Positions 1 through 7,109 of a stretch of DNA of 7,109 bases are shown in pieces. Position 1 is the first letter of the stretch; every line of letters starts with the position of its first letter. Below the pieces are notes generated by a model. The model saw nothing but the letters and a program-made list of their open reading frames with translations. It was not told where the DNA came from and did not search any database. This DNA comes from an uncultured Campylobacter sp. (GTDB lineage: Bacteria; Campylobacterota; Campylobacteria; Campylobacterales; Campylobacteraceae), in assembly GCF_937890585.1 (NCBI RefSeq), contig NZ_CALACG010000122.1, positions 1-7,109 on the forward strand, given 5' to 3'. The translations under genes were made by a program, and so were the position numbers.

Positions 1-39
1 TTAAAGTAATAAATCTTTTTAAGATTGGCTTTATATTTT

Positions 40-44
40 AAGGA
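40..44 (+). promoter_or_regulatory. Ribosome binding site of the first gene (two possible starts)
   Basis: An AAGGA Shine-Dalgarno core lies just ahead of a tandem ATGATG. The gap to the first ATG (48) is only 3 nt, while the gap to the second ATG (51) is 6 nt. Spacing therefore favours initiation at the second codon, which would shorten the protein by one methionine. Both starts are in frame. Confidence 0.6.
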
Positions 45-47
45 TTT

Positions 48-1289
48 ATGATGATAGACGCTAAAAGATTTGAGAGAAATTTTAACGCTATAAGCGAGTT
101 TGGAGCGCTAAAAGGTGGAGGGCTGACAAGACTAGCCTTTAGCAAAGAGGACCTTGAAGCAAGAGAATTTCTTATAAATTTGATAGAAAAAAATGGCTTT
201 AAACTTAAAATTGACAATGTCGGCAACATCTTCGCTATCTATGATGAGGGTTGTGAGCTAGGCGCAAAGCCAGTTTGCGTGGGCTCTCACATAGATAGCG
301 TGCCAAATGGCGGCTTTTATGACGGCACGCTTGGCGTTATGGCTGGACTTGAGGCGCTAACTGCGATAAAAGAGGCTGGCATCAAGCTAAAGCGCCCACT
401 TTGGCTCATAAATTTTAGCTGTGAGGAGTCAAGCCGTTTTAAGACAGCGACTATCGGCAGCAAGATAATAAGCGGCAAACTTGGCGAGCAAAGGCTTCAT
501 GAGCTAAAAGATGAAGATGGAATTTCACTTTTTGAGGCGATGAGTGCAGCTGGGTTTAAACCACAAAATTTAGATGAAGCCATCCTAAAAGAAAACTCCC
601 TACACGCATACTTAGAGCTTCACATAGAGCAAGGTCCAGTTTTAGAGCGAAGCGGTATAAGCGTTGGCGTGGTAAGTGGTATCGCAGCGCCTATTAGATT
701 TGAGATCATTATACAGGGCAAGGCCGATCACAGCGGCGCAACTCCGATGAATATGCGCAGTGACGCCCTGCTTGCTGCTTCACACATCATAATCGCCGCA
801 AATAAATTTGCTAAAAGCAAAAAAACAGCCGTCGCAACCGTTGGCTACGCTCATGCAAAACCAGGCGTTTTAAACGTCGTGCCAGGCGAAGCGAGGCTTG
901 GCGTTGATCTGCGAGATATCGATAAAAAAAGCCTTGAAGAGCTAAATTTGGAGCTTAGAAATTTTATAAAAGAGCTAAGCTGCGAGCTAAAATTTAGCTA
1001 CGAGATAAGAGAGCTAAGTAGCGACGAGCCAGTAAAACTAAGCGAACACGCCATAAATTTACTTGAAGATGAAGCCAAAAAGCTTGGCATAAAAACTCTT
1101 ACTTTGCCAAGTGGAGCTGGACATGATGCGATGAATTTAACAAAGCTTGCAAACAGCGTTGGCATGCTCTTTATACCTTGCGTGGATGGTATCAGCCACA
1201 ACACCAAAGAGGCGATAAATTTCAAAGACACAGTAGCCGCAACAAAAATTTTAACAAATGCACTAATTAGACTTTCAAACGAGGAGTAG
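48..1289 (+). CDS. M20-family amidase, hydantoinase/carbamoylase type
   Basis: Predicted cytoplasmic, two-metal amidohydrolase of the N-carbamoyl-L-amino-acid hydrolase / allantoate amidohydrolase / beta-ureidopropionase family. Such enzymes remove a carbamoyl or ureido group from an amino acid or purine/pyrimidine breakdown product. The 413-residue length is normal for the family. Visible metal-site motifs are GSHIDSV (H81), FYDGTLG (D92), CEE (E126/E127), LELHIEQG (H192) and GISHN (H384). The family segment SRF followed by GSK is at 129-139. The dimerisation-domain motif HSGATPM starts at H228, and LNVVPGEARLGVDLRD (about 275-290) carries the conserved Asn and Arg that contact substrate in this family. 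No signal peptide is visible. It is the first gene of the cluster, 2 nt before the AbgA-like gene. The family call is firm, but specificity (carbamoyl amino acid, allantoate, ureidopropionate or another N-acyl amino acid) cannot be read from sequence. No promoter is convincing in the 47 nt upstream. Confidence 0.88.
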   Translation: MMIDAKRFERNFNAISEFGALKGGGLTRLAFSKEDLEAREFLINLIEKNGFKLKIDNVGNIFAIYDEGCELGAKPVCVGSHIDSVPNGGFYDGTLGVMAGLEALTAIKEAGIKLKRPLWLINFSCEESSRFKTATIGSKIISGKLGEQRLHELKDEDGISLFEAMSAAGFKPQNLDEAILKENSLHAYLELHIEQGPVLERSGISVGVVSGIAAPIRFEIIIQGKADHSGATPMNMRSDALLAASHIIIAANKFAKSKKTAVATVGYAHAKPGVLNVVPGEARLGVDLRDIDKKSLEELNLELRNFIKELSCELKFSYEIRELSSDEPVKLSEHAINLLEDEAKKLGIKTLTLPSGAGHDAMNLTKLANSVGMLFIPCVDGISHNTKEAINFKDTVAATKILTNALIRLSNEE

Positions 1290-1291
1290 TC

Positions 1292-2607
1292 ATGGATAAA
1301 ATAGCAAATTTAGCACTATCTTTAAAAGATGAGCTCATCAAAGACCGCAGATACTTTCACTCGCATCCAGAAACTGGCTGGTTTACCTTTTTTACGACAG
1401 CAGTTTTGGCAAAAAGGCTTAGTGATCTAGGATATGAGGTGAGTCTTGGCGAAAAGGTCGTAAAAAGCGATGCAAGGCTGGGCGTTGGTAGCAAGGAGCA
1501 GTGCCAAAAGGCGATCGAGCGAGCCAAAACACTACTAAGCGCCGATGAGGCAAAATACCTTGAATATATGAAAGACGGCCTAACTGGACTAACAGCCTTC
1601 ATCGACACAAAAAGGCCTGGTAAATTTACGGCATTTAGATTTGACATAGATAGCGTTGATGTGACAGAGAGCGCGGACACTGATCACAGACCTTGCAAAG
1701 AGGGCTTTGGCTCAGATATCGCTGGTATCACGCACGCTTGTGGGCACGATGGACACATGGCGATGGGTCTAGCGCTTGCAAAGCTGATCGCTAAAAATTT
1801 AGACGAGTTTAACGGCAAATTTAAATTTATATTTCAAACAGCAGAAGAGGGCACAAGAGGCGCTGTGGCTATGGAGGCTGCTGGCGTGCTTGATGGCATT
1901 GAGTATCTACTTGGCGGACACATCGGCTTTCAGGCGGAAACTAACAGGGGTATCATCTGCGGCACAAACAAACTGCTTGCAACTTCTAAATTTGACGTGC
2001 ATATCACTGGCCGCTCAGCTCACGCAGCAGGAGCACCACAAGACGGCGCAAATGCCCTTTTAGCCGCATCTCAAATGGCTCTAAATATGCATGGTATCAC
2101 AAGGCATGCAAAGGGCGTGACTAGGATAAATGTAGGCGTTTTAAGAGCAGGTGAGGGCAGAAACGTCATCGCACCAAATGGCTATCTAGCCTGCGAAACA
2201 AGGGGCGAGGATACAAATTTAAATGAGTTTATGTATAAAAAATGCATGGATATCGTAAAAGGCGTGAGCGAAATTTACGGCGTTGAGAGCAAGGTCGTGA
2301 TGACAGGGGGCACAAGCGGTGCTGATAGCGACAAAGAGGTGACTGAAATTTTCTATGAGGCGGCAAAACAAAGCCCATTTATAGATGATGATAAGATCGT
2401 TAAAGAGCTTGATTTTGGTGCTTGCGAGGACTTCGCTCACTTTATGAGAGCTTTGCAAGATAGGGGCGCAAAGAGCGGATATATGATGATCGGTACAAAT
2501 TTAAAAGCAGGCCACCACAACTGTAAATTTGACTTTGACGAGGAGTGTTTGGTCGCTGGGGTTGATATCTATCTAAGGGCTGCTTACAAACTAAATGGAG
2601 TAGAAAA

Positions 2608-2611
<4 letters not shown>
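1292..2611 (+). CDS. abgA: AbgA-like M20D amidohydrolase (p-aminobenzoyl-glutamate hydrolase type)
   Basis: Cytoplasmic metal-dependent amidohydrolase resembling E. coli AbgA, a subunit of the enzyme that splits p-aminobenzoyl-glutamate, a folate breakdown product, into p-aminobenzoate and glutamate. The length (439 aa) and several AbgA-type stretches match my memory of that protein: RRYFHSHPETGW (19-30), the inserted segment around 50-100 ending in GLTG, THACGHDGH (147-155), FQTAEEGTRGA (181-191), GEGRNV (287-292) and GHHNCKFDFDE (407-417). Likely metal ligands are C150, H152, E186, H210 and a His of the GHHN motif. FGACEDFAHF (375-384) matches the M20D SEDF-type motif. GAGGAG at 1281-1286 serves as ribosome site. 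The gene ends in an ATGA overlap with pepE, so the two are probably translationally coupled. E. coli uses an AbgA/AbgB pair and the AbgT carrier, and neither AbgB nor AbgT is seen here. The substrate could therefore be another N-acyl or N-aroyl amino acid. Confidence 0.82.
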
Positions 2612-3306
<695 letters not shown>

Positions 3307-3308
3307 AC

Positions 3309-3319
3309 AAGGAGAGAGG
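3309..3319 (+). promoter_or_regulatory. Strong extended ribosome binding site of the transporter gene
   Basis: The purine-rich string AAGGAGAGAGG in the 14-nt gap after pepE is the longest Shine-Dalgarno-like tract in the window. Its GGAG core (3311-3314) ends 6 nt before the ATG at 3321. This sets the transporter start there and suggests independent, efficient initiation rather than coupling to pepE. Confidence 0.65.
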
Positions 3320-3320
3320 T

Positions 3321-4631
3321 ATGGAATCATTCAAACTAATTGCTGCCATTCTTGGCATCGTTGCAGTTGTAGCACTTCTAGTCTTAAAAAAAGAGACGAG
3401 AACGGTGCTAATAGGTGTTGGTTTGGTGCTTTGTATAATCGCACTAAAACCGATGGGGGCACTAAGTGCTTTTACTGACTATATGACTAAAGCTGGTCTT
3501 ATAAAGGCTATATGTGCCAGTATGGGTTTTGCTTTTGTTATGAAATACACAATGTGCGATAAGCACCTTGTTGCGCTTCTTACAAAGCCACTTAAAAACG
3601 TGGGATTTATCTTGATCCCTGCAACAACCGTGCTAACTTACTTTATAAATATCGCTATCCCTTCAGCTGCTGGCTGCTCGGCTGCTGTTGGTGCGACACT
3701 TATACCACTTCTAATGGCATCAGGCGTTCGCCCTGCGATGGCTGGTGCGGCTGTTTTTGCTGGTACATTTGGCTCAGTTCTAAGCCCAGGCTCTGCGCAC
3801 AACGTATATGTGGCTGATCTTGTTAAAAAGACAGTTGAGGGCTACACAGTTCAAGACATCATAAAAGTGCAAATTCCTAGCGCATTTACAGCTCTTGTTA
3901 TCGTAGTTGTCATGCTAACTATCGTCGCAATATTATTTAAAGACTATCAAAAAGGTACAAATTTCACTCTTGAAAGCGGTGCTGCTAGCGAAGAGAAGTC
4001 AGCGTTTAAAGTAAATTTGATCTACGCTCTTATGCCACTTGTCCCACTTGTGATCTTAGTTATTGGCGGAACAAGCCTAGCAAAAGATTATAGCTTTTTG
4101 GCATGGACAAAGATGGGCGTTGCCGAGGCGATGATACTTGGTGCTATCATAGCTATCTTTGCTACGCTTACAAACCCACAAAAGATCACAAAAGAGTTCT
4201 TTAACGGCATGGGTCACGCTTACGCTGATGTTATCGGTATCATCATCGCAGCTGGCGTCTTTGTCGCAGGTTTAAAGGCGTGTGGAGCTGTTGATGTGGT
4301 CATAGCGTGGCTAAAAACAGATCAAAGCTATGTTAAATTTGGCGGAACATTTGTGCCATTTATCATGGGTATAGTCACAGGCTCAGGCGACGCTGCTACA
4401 TTTGCGTTTAACGAAGCTGTCACAACAAACGCTGCTGCTCTTGGCTTTGAGCAAGATAAGCTTGGTATGGCTGCGGCAATCGCTGGCTCACTTGGACGTT
4501 CAGCTTCTCCGATCGCTGGAGCTGCTATCGTTTGTGCTGGTATCGCTATGGTTAGCCCAGTCGAGCTTGCAAAAAGAACGTTTTTAGGTATGTTTCTCTC
4601 TGTTGTGGCGATCGCATTTTTCGTCATCTAA
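3321..4631 (+). CDS. dcuC: DcuC-family C4-dicarboxylate/anion transporter
   Basis: Inner-membrane secondary carrier of 436 aa, slightly shorter than E. coli DcuC (about 460 aa). Hydrophobic segments run throughout, roughly at 5-22, 28-46, 60-75, 95-113, 118-134, 138-153, 188-206, 233-249, 266-283, 303-320, 340-355 and 397-436. Family-type motifs are IPSAAGCSAAVGATLIPLL (113-131), FGSVLSPGSAHN (150-161), TGSGDAATFAFN (353-364) and the C-terminal GSLGRSASPIAG (389-400). Known members export succinate or exchange C4-dicarboxylates under anaerobic conditions, but the wider PF03606 family also includes carriers of unknown or amino-acid-type substrates. Lying between pepE and pepT, this one may move aspartate or succinate, a peptide, or an N-acyl amino acid. 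That part is inference from context. pepT follows 10 nt after its stop. The symbol denotes the family, not a proven substrate. Confidence 0.83.
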   Translation: MESFKLIAAILGIVAVVALLVLKKETRTVLIGVGLVLCIIALKPMGALSAFTDYMTKAGLIKAICASMGFAFVMKYTMCDKHLVALLTKPLKNVGFILIPATTVLTYFINIAIPSAAGCSAAVGATLIPLLMASGVRPAMAGAAVFAGTFGSVLSPGSAHNVYVADLVKKTVEGYTVQDIIKVQIPSAFTALVIVVVMLTIVAILFKDYQKGTNFTLESGAASEEKSAFKVNLIYALMPLVPLVILVIGGTSLAKDYSFLAWTKMGVAEAMILGAIIAIFATLTNPQKITKEFFNGMGHAYADVIGIIIAAGVFVAGLKACGAVDVVIAWLKTDQSYVKFGGTFVPFIMGIVTGSGDAATFAFNEAVTTNAAALGFEQDKLGMAAAIAGSLGRSASPIAGAAIVCAGIAMVSPVELAKRTFLGMFLSVVAIAFFVI

Positions 4632-4641
4632 AGGATGAAAA

Positions 4642-5865
4642 ATGGATATCGTAGAGAGATTTATAAACTATACGAAATTTAACACCACGACAAATAAAGA
4701 GAATGGATTAAAAGGCATCATGCCTTCTAATCCAACCGAGTATGAGCTAGCTCTTTTTATAAAAGATGAGCTTAGCTCGCTTGGCATAAAAGGTATCATC
4801 TTGCAAGAGAATGCTATCTTGATAGCAAAAATTCCTGCAAACTGCGAAAATGCCCCAAGTATCGCCTTTTTTGCGCACTTAGATACAAGTAGCGAGCAAA
4901 AAAACGACACAAAAGCCAAGATAGTAAAATACACAGGTGGCGACATCTGCCTAAACGAAGAGCAGGGAATTTATCTTAAATTTAGCGACAATCCAGAGCT
5001 TAAGAAATACGTTGGCGACGACATAGTGGTGACTGACGGCACTAGCTTGCTTGGCGCTGATGATAAGGCGGCGATCGCTAGTATCGTAAATATGGCTAGC
5101 TTTTTCATGCAAAATCCTGATGTAAAGCACGGCAAGATCGTGATCTGCTTCGTGCCTGATGAGGAGCAGGGCTTGCTTGGTGCAAAGGCACTTGATGTAA
5201 ATTTGCTAGGAGCTGATTTTGGCTACTGCTTAGACTGCTGCGAGATAGGCGAGCTAATATACGAAAACTGGAACGCAGCTGACTGCACGATGGTCTTTAA
5301 AGGTGTTTCGGCTCATCCGATGAACGCAAAGGGCAAGCTTGTAAATTCGCTACTTTTAGCGCATAAATTTATCTCGCTATTACCAGGCGGCGAAGTGCCA
5401 GAGTGCACCGAGGGCAAAGAGGGCTATTTTTGGGTAAAAGAGCTTAGCGGAAACAGTGCAAAAACGACGCTCAAGATCGACATAAGAGAATTTGACGAGG
5501 CGAAATTTCAAAAAAGGCTTGAGTTTTTAAGTGACATGGCAAATTCTTTTAACAAAATTTATGGGCAGTACTGTGAGATCATGCTAAAAACACGCTATGA
5601 AAACGTCTTTAAGTTCTTAAAAGACGAAAACTCACTGCCTATAAAACTAGCAAAAGATGCCTTTAGCGAGCTAAATATCACGCCAAATATAAAGCCTATG
5701 CGTGGTGGATACGACGGTGCTGCGATCTCTGCAAAGGGTGTACCAACGCTAAATTTATTCACAGGGGCAAACAACTTTCACTCCGTCTTCGAGTACTTGC
5801 CAGTTAGCAGCCTAAAAGCTTCAAGCGAAGTGATTAAAAAAATCATAATTAACGCTGCTAAATAA
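4642..5865 (+). CDS. pepT: Peptidase T (tripeptide aminopeptidase, M20B)
   Basis: Cytoplasmic two-zinc aminopeptidase that removes the N-terminal residue from tripeptides. Its 407 aa compares with about 408 in enteric PepT. Metal-site residues are all recognisable: H79 in FFAHLDT, D140 in SLLGADDKAA, E174/E175 in VPDEEQG (general base and ligand), D198 in YCLDCC, and H380 in ANNFH. The lid-domain His is in SAHPMNAKGK (H225), and the substrate-site arginine motif is MRGGYDGA (353-360). The last motif carries Tyr where the enteric enzyme has Thr (RGGTDGA). The ribosome site AAGGA (4631-4635) overlaps the transporter's stop codon, giving a tight junction. It is the last gene of the cluster and is followed by a hairpin. 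Together with PepE it covers tripeptide and Asp-X dipeptide breakdown. Confidence in family is high. Confidence 0.93.
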   Translation: MDIVERFINYTKFNTTTNKENGLKGIMPSNPTEYELALFIKDELSSLGIKGIILQENAILIAKIPANCENAPSIAFFAHLDTSSEQKNDTKAKIVKYTGGDICLNEEQGIYLKFSDNPELKKYVGDDIVVTDGTSLLGADDKAAIASIVNMASFFMQNPDVKHGKIVICFVPDEEQGLLGAKALDVNLLGADFGYCLDCCEIGELIYENWNAADCTMVFKGVSAHPMNAKGKLVNSLLLAHKFISLLPGGEVPECTEGKEGYFWVKELSGNSAKTTLKIDIREFDEAKFQKRLEFLSDMANSFNKIYGQYCEIMLKTRYENVFKFLKDENSLPIKLAKDAFSELNITPNIKPMRGGYDGAAISAKGVPTLNLFTGANNFHSVFEYLPVSSLKASSEVIKKIIINAAK

Positions 5866-5873
5866 ACTTCATA

Positions 5874-5902
5874 AAAGCCTAGATTTAGTAAATTTAGGCT
5901 TT
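5874..5902 (+). terminator. Hairpin after pepT, probable terminator or attenuator
   Basis: A 13-bp stem (5874-5886 with 5890-5902) with a 3-nt AGT loop and a single G-T wobble lies 8 nt after the pepT stop. The core is AAAGCCTA paired with TAGGCTTT. The downstream tail is AAATTTTACTTT, which is T-rich but not a clean run, so termination may be partial and some transcripts could run on into the next gene 23 nt further. Confidence 0.6.
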
Positions 5903-5924
5903 AAATTTTACTTTCAGGACAAAA

Positions 5925-6914
5925 ATGAAGGCTTTAGCTTTGTTTAGCGGAGGGCTTGATAGCATGCTCTCTATGAAAATAATAAGCGATCAGGGTATCG
6001 AAGTGGTCGCACTTTATATGGATACTGGATTTGGCGTGGATGAGGAGAAGCACGAAGTTTTAAGGCGCCGTGCAGCCTTGGCTGGAGCTAGCCTAAAGGT
6101 GGTTGATATGAGAAACGAGTATCTTCGTGACGTGCTTTTTAGCCCAAAATACGGCTATGGCAAGCAGTTTAACCCTTGCATCGACTGCCACGGGTATATG
6201 TTTAAAACCGCTTTAAATATGCTAAAAAGCGAAAATGCAAATTTTATAATCACAGGCGAAGTCGTGGGTCAAAGGCCGATGAGCCAGCGCAGAGATGCAC
6301 TTTTTCAGGTTAAGCGCTTAGCTGATGATGAGGATGATCTAGTGCTTCGTCCGATGTGCGCTAAGCTCTTGCCACCAACTAAGCCAGAGCGCGAGGGCTG
6401 GGTCGATAGAGAGAAGCTACTTGGCATAAGCGGGCGCGATAGAAAGCCGCAACTTGCTTTGGCAAAGGAATTTGGCTTTGAGGACTTTGCAACGCCTGGA
6501 GGTGGGTGTCTGCTAACGATCGAGAGCTTTGCTGTAAAGATAAAAGACTACTTGAAATTTGACAAAGAGATGCGAGATATCGATGTTACGTGGCTAAAGC
6601 TTGGTAGGCATCTACGCTTACTTGAAGGCGCAAAAATGATAATAGGACGTGATGAGAGCGACAATAACGCACTTTTGGCTCATCCAAATGATAAATTTGA
6701 GCAGGTGAAATTTAAAGAGAGCGACGACATCGTGGGAGCTGTTAGTTTTATAAGCAAAAATGCTAGCTTTGCTGACAAAGAGCTTGCTGCAAGACTTGCG
6801 CTAGCATATACAAGAGCTAGTAAAGATAGTAAATTTGATGTTTTTGTAGATGGTGAGAAATTTAACATCGCAAGAGAAGATAAAAGCATAGCTCAAGAGT
6901 TTTTTGTAAAATAA
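5925..6914 (+). CDS. PP-loop tRNA thiolase-like protein with NFACT-R-type domain
   Basis: Predicted cytoplasmic tRNA sulfur-transfer enzyme of 329 aa. The N-terminal half is an adenylating PP-loop domain (SGGLDS, 8-13) as in MnmA and ThiI. The motif NPCIDCHGYMFK (83-94) lies where MnmA-like proteins carry their first catalytic Cys, and TGEVVGQRPMSQRRDAL (110-126) is a thiolase-type segment. C85, C88 and C195 (PGGGCLLT) form a CxxC-plus-distal-Cys pattern like that of Fe-S-dependent thiolases. The C-terminal part from about 215 on, with GRHLRLLEGAKMIIGRDESDN (227-247), resembles the NFACT-R RNA-binding domain that is known fused to ThiI-like PP-loop domains. It would replace the THUMP domain for tRNA binding. 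The ribosome site AGGA (5916-5919) is 5 nt from the ATG. It stands alone between two hairpins, so it is probably a separate unit from the peptidase cluster. The exact nucleotide modified (s4U or s2U) is unproven. It is not MnmA itself. Confidence 0.75.
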   Translation: MKALALFSGGLDSMLSMKIISDQGIEVVALYMDTGFGVDEEKHEVLRRRAALAGASLKVVDMRNEYLRDVLFSPKYGYGKQFNPCIDCHGYMFKTALNMLKSENANFIITGEVVGQRPMSQRRDALFQVKRLADDEDDLVLRPMCAKLLPPTKPEREGWVDREKLLGISGRDRKPQLALAKEFGFEDFATPGGGCLLTIESFAVKIKDYLKFDKEMRDIDVTWLKLGRHLRLLEGAKMIIGRDESDNNALLAHPNDKFEQVKFKESDDIVGAVSFISKNASFADKELAARLALAYTRASKDSKFDVFVDGEKFNIAREDKSIAQEFFVK

Positions 6915-6922
6915 ATCCAAAT

Positions 6923-6955
6923 TTGCAAAGGAATTTGATATAAATTTCTTTGCAA
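6923..6955. terminator. Long hairpin after the PP-loop gene, possibly bidirectional terminator
   Basis: A 14-bp stem (6923-6936 with 6942-6955) with one G-T wobble and a 5-nt GATAT loop begins 8 nt after the stop codon. The stem core is TTGCAAAG paired with CTTTGCAA. On the plus strand a T6 run occurs only at 6973-6978, not directly after the stem. On the minus strand the stem is followed by a T-rich stretch (ATTTGGATTTATTTTAC), so it could stop transcription from both sides, including from the putative minus-strand CRISPR array. Confidence 0.5.
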
Positions 6956-7022
6956 TATCTAAAATTTCTAACTTTTTTAATCCCCATAAAAACTAAAATC
7001 AAAATATAGAGATATGACAAAG

Positions 7023-7109
7023 TCCACAATCCCCTAGATCGGGGGAATTTGTATCTAATGGTTAGGTTCGTTCTTAGAGGACGAGACTATCCTAGTAATG
7101 TTTCAATCC
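7023..7109 (-). CRISPR. Putative leader-distal end of a CRISPR array, cut by window end
   Basis: The window ends with GTTTCAATCC (7100-7109), the reverse complement of a repeat end GGATTGAAAC. The ATTGAAAC ending is common to many type I-B and type III repeats. Seventy-seven bases earlier CAATCC recurs (7027-7032) inside a palindromic unit, where TCCCC (7030-7034) faces GGGGA (7042-7046), followed by ATTTGTATCT. Read as a degenerate repeat of about 36-37 nt (7023 to about 7059), this leaves a unique spacer-sized stretch of about 40 nt (to 7099). The changes fall at the ATTGAAAC end of that copy, as often seen in the last, leader-distal repeat. Array transcription would be on the minus strand with the leader beyond the window. 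Only one partial intact repeat is visible and there is no cas gene, so this stays provisional. Confidence 0.5.

Noticed and set aside
1..39. Possible promoter (TAATAA at 7-12, TATATT at 32-37) and a 6-bp hairpin (12-26) ahead of the first gene
   Set aside because: The region is uniformly AT-rich, the second box almost touches the ribosome site, and no -35 or extended -10 element stands out. The hairpin has only six AT-rich pairs and no T tail. The cluster could equally continue from genes upstream of the window.
1357..1680. 107-codon minus-strand open frame inside the abgA-like gene
   Set aside because: It is fully antisense to a conserved catalytic gene, with low-complexity Ser/Leu-rich translation and no supporting signal.
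4328..4627. 99-codon minus-strand open frame inside the transporter gene
   Set aside because: It lies wholly opposite a well-supported DcuC-family gene, its product is an Ala/Pro/Ser-rich reflection of the membrane-protein codons, and it has no ribosome site or recognisable motif.
5831..5850. CATAAT box near the end of pepT as a promoter for the PP-loop gene
   Set aside because: It is a single AT-rich hexamer inside a coding region with no -35 partner, and a transcript from it would run straight into the 5874-5902 hairpin.
6979..6997. AATCCCC at 6979-6985 as a further degenerate CRISPR repeat
   Set aside because: Beyond the seven shared bases the following sequence does not match the 7023-7059 unit, lacks the GGGG arm of the palindrome, and is spaced only 48 nt away, too close for repeat plus spacer.
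6915..7022. Small gene or tRNA in the stretch between the PP-loop gene and the putative array
   Set aside because: Apart from the hairpin it is AT-rich with frequent stops. I see no ribosome site with an open frame and no cloverleaf.

Overview
The window looks like chromosomal DNA of a Campylobacter outside the C. jejuni group (C. concisus, C. curvus, C. showae or C. rectus type). The grounds are the moderately AT-rich composition, the dense use of the word AAATTT and of AAA/AAT/TTT codons, compact same-strand operons with AAGGA-type ribosome sites, and the kinds of proteins encoded. The species cannot be fixed from the sequence alone.

Positions 48-5865 hold one tightly packed plus-strand gene cluster of five genes, with gaps of 2 to 14 nt and one ATGA overlap. 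In order they are: an M20-type hydantoinase/carbamoylase-family amidase, an AbgA-like M20D amidohydrolase, peptidase E (aspartyl dipeptidase), a DcuC-family anion carrier, and peptidase T (tripeptidase). Four of the five cut amide or peptide bonds and the fifth is a transporter. The cluster reads as a scavenging unit that turns small peptides and N-substituted amino acids into free amino acids, which suits an organism that does not live on sugars. PepE would release aspartate, which can feed fumarate respiration. The carrier's actual substrate is not shown by the sequence.

A 13-bp hairpin (5874-5902) probably ends or attenuates that operon. It is followed by a single gene (5925-6914) for a PP-loop ATPase with a C-terminal NFACT-R-like RNA-binding domain. 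This is a predicted tRNA thiolation enzyme, with three cysteines placed as in iron-sulfur-dependent thiolases. A second, 14-bp hairpin (6923-6955) follows it.

The last ~90 bases look like the edge of a CRISPR array. A palindromic, degenerate repeat lies at about 7023-7059, then a spacer-length unique stretch of about 40 nt, then the first 10 nt of what appears to be an intact repeat (GTTTCAATCC), cut off by the window end. The polarity suggests an array transcribed on the minus strand, with its leader-distal end facing this window. No cas gene is present here.
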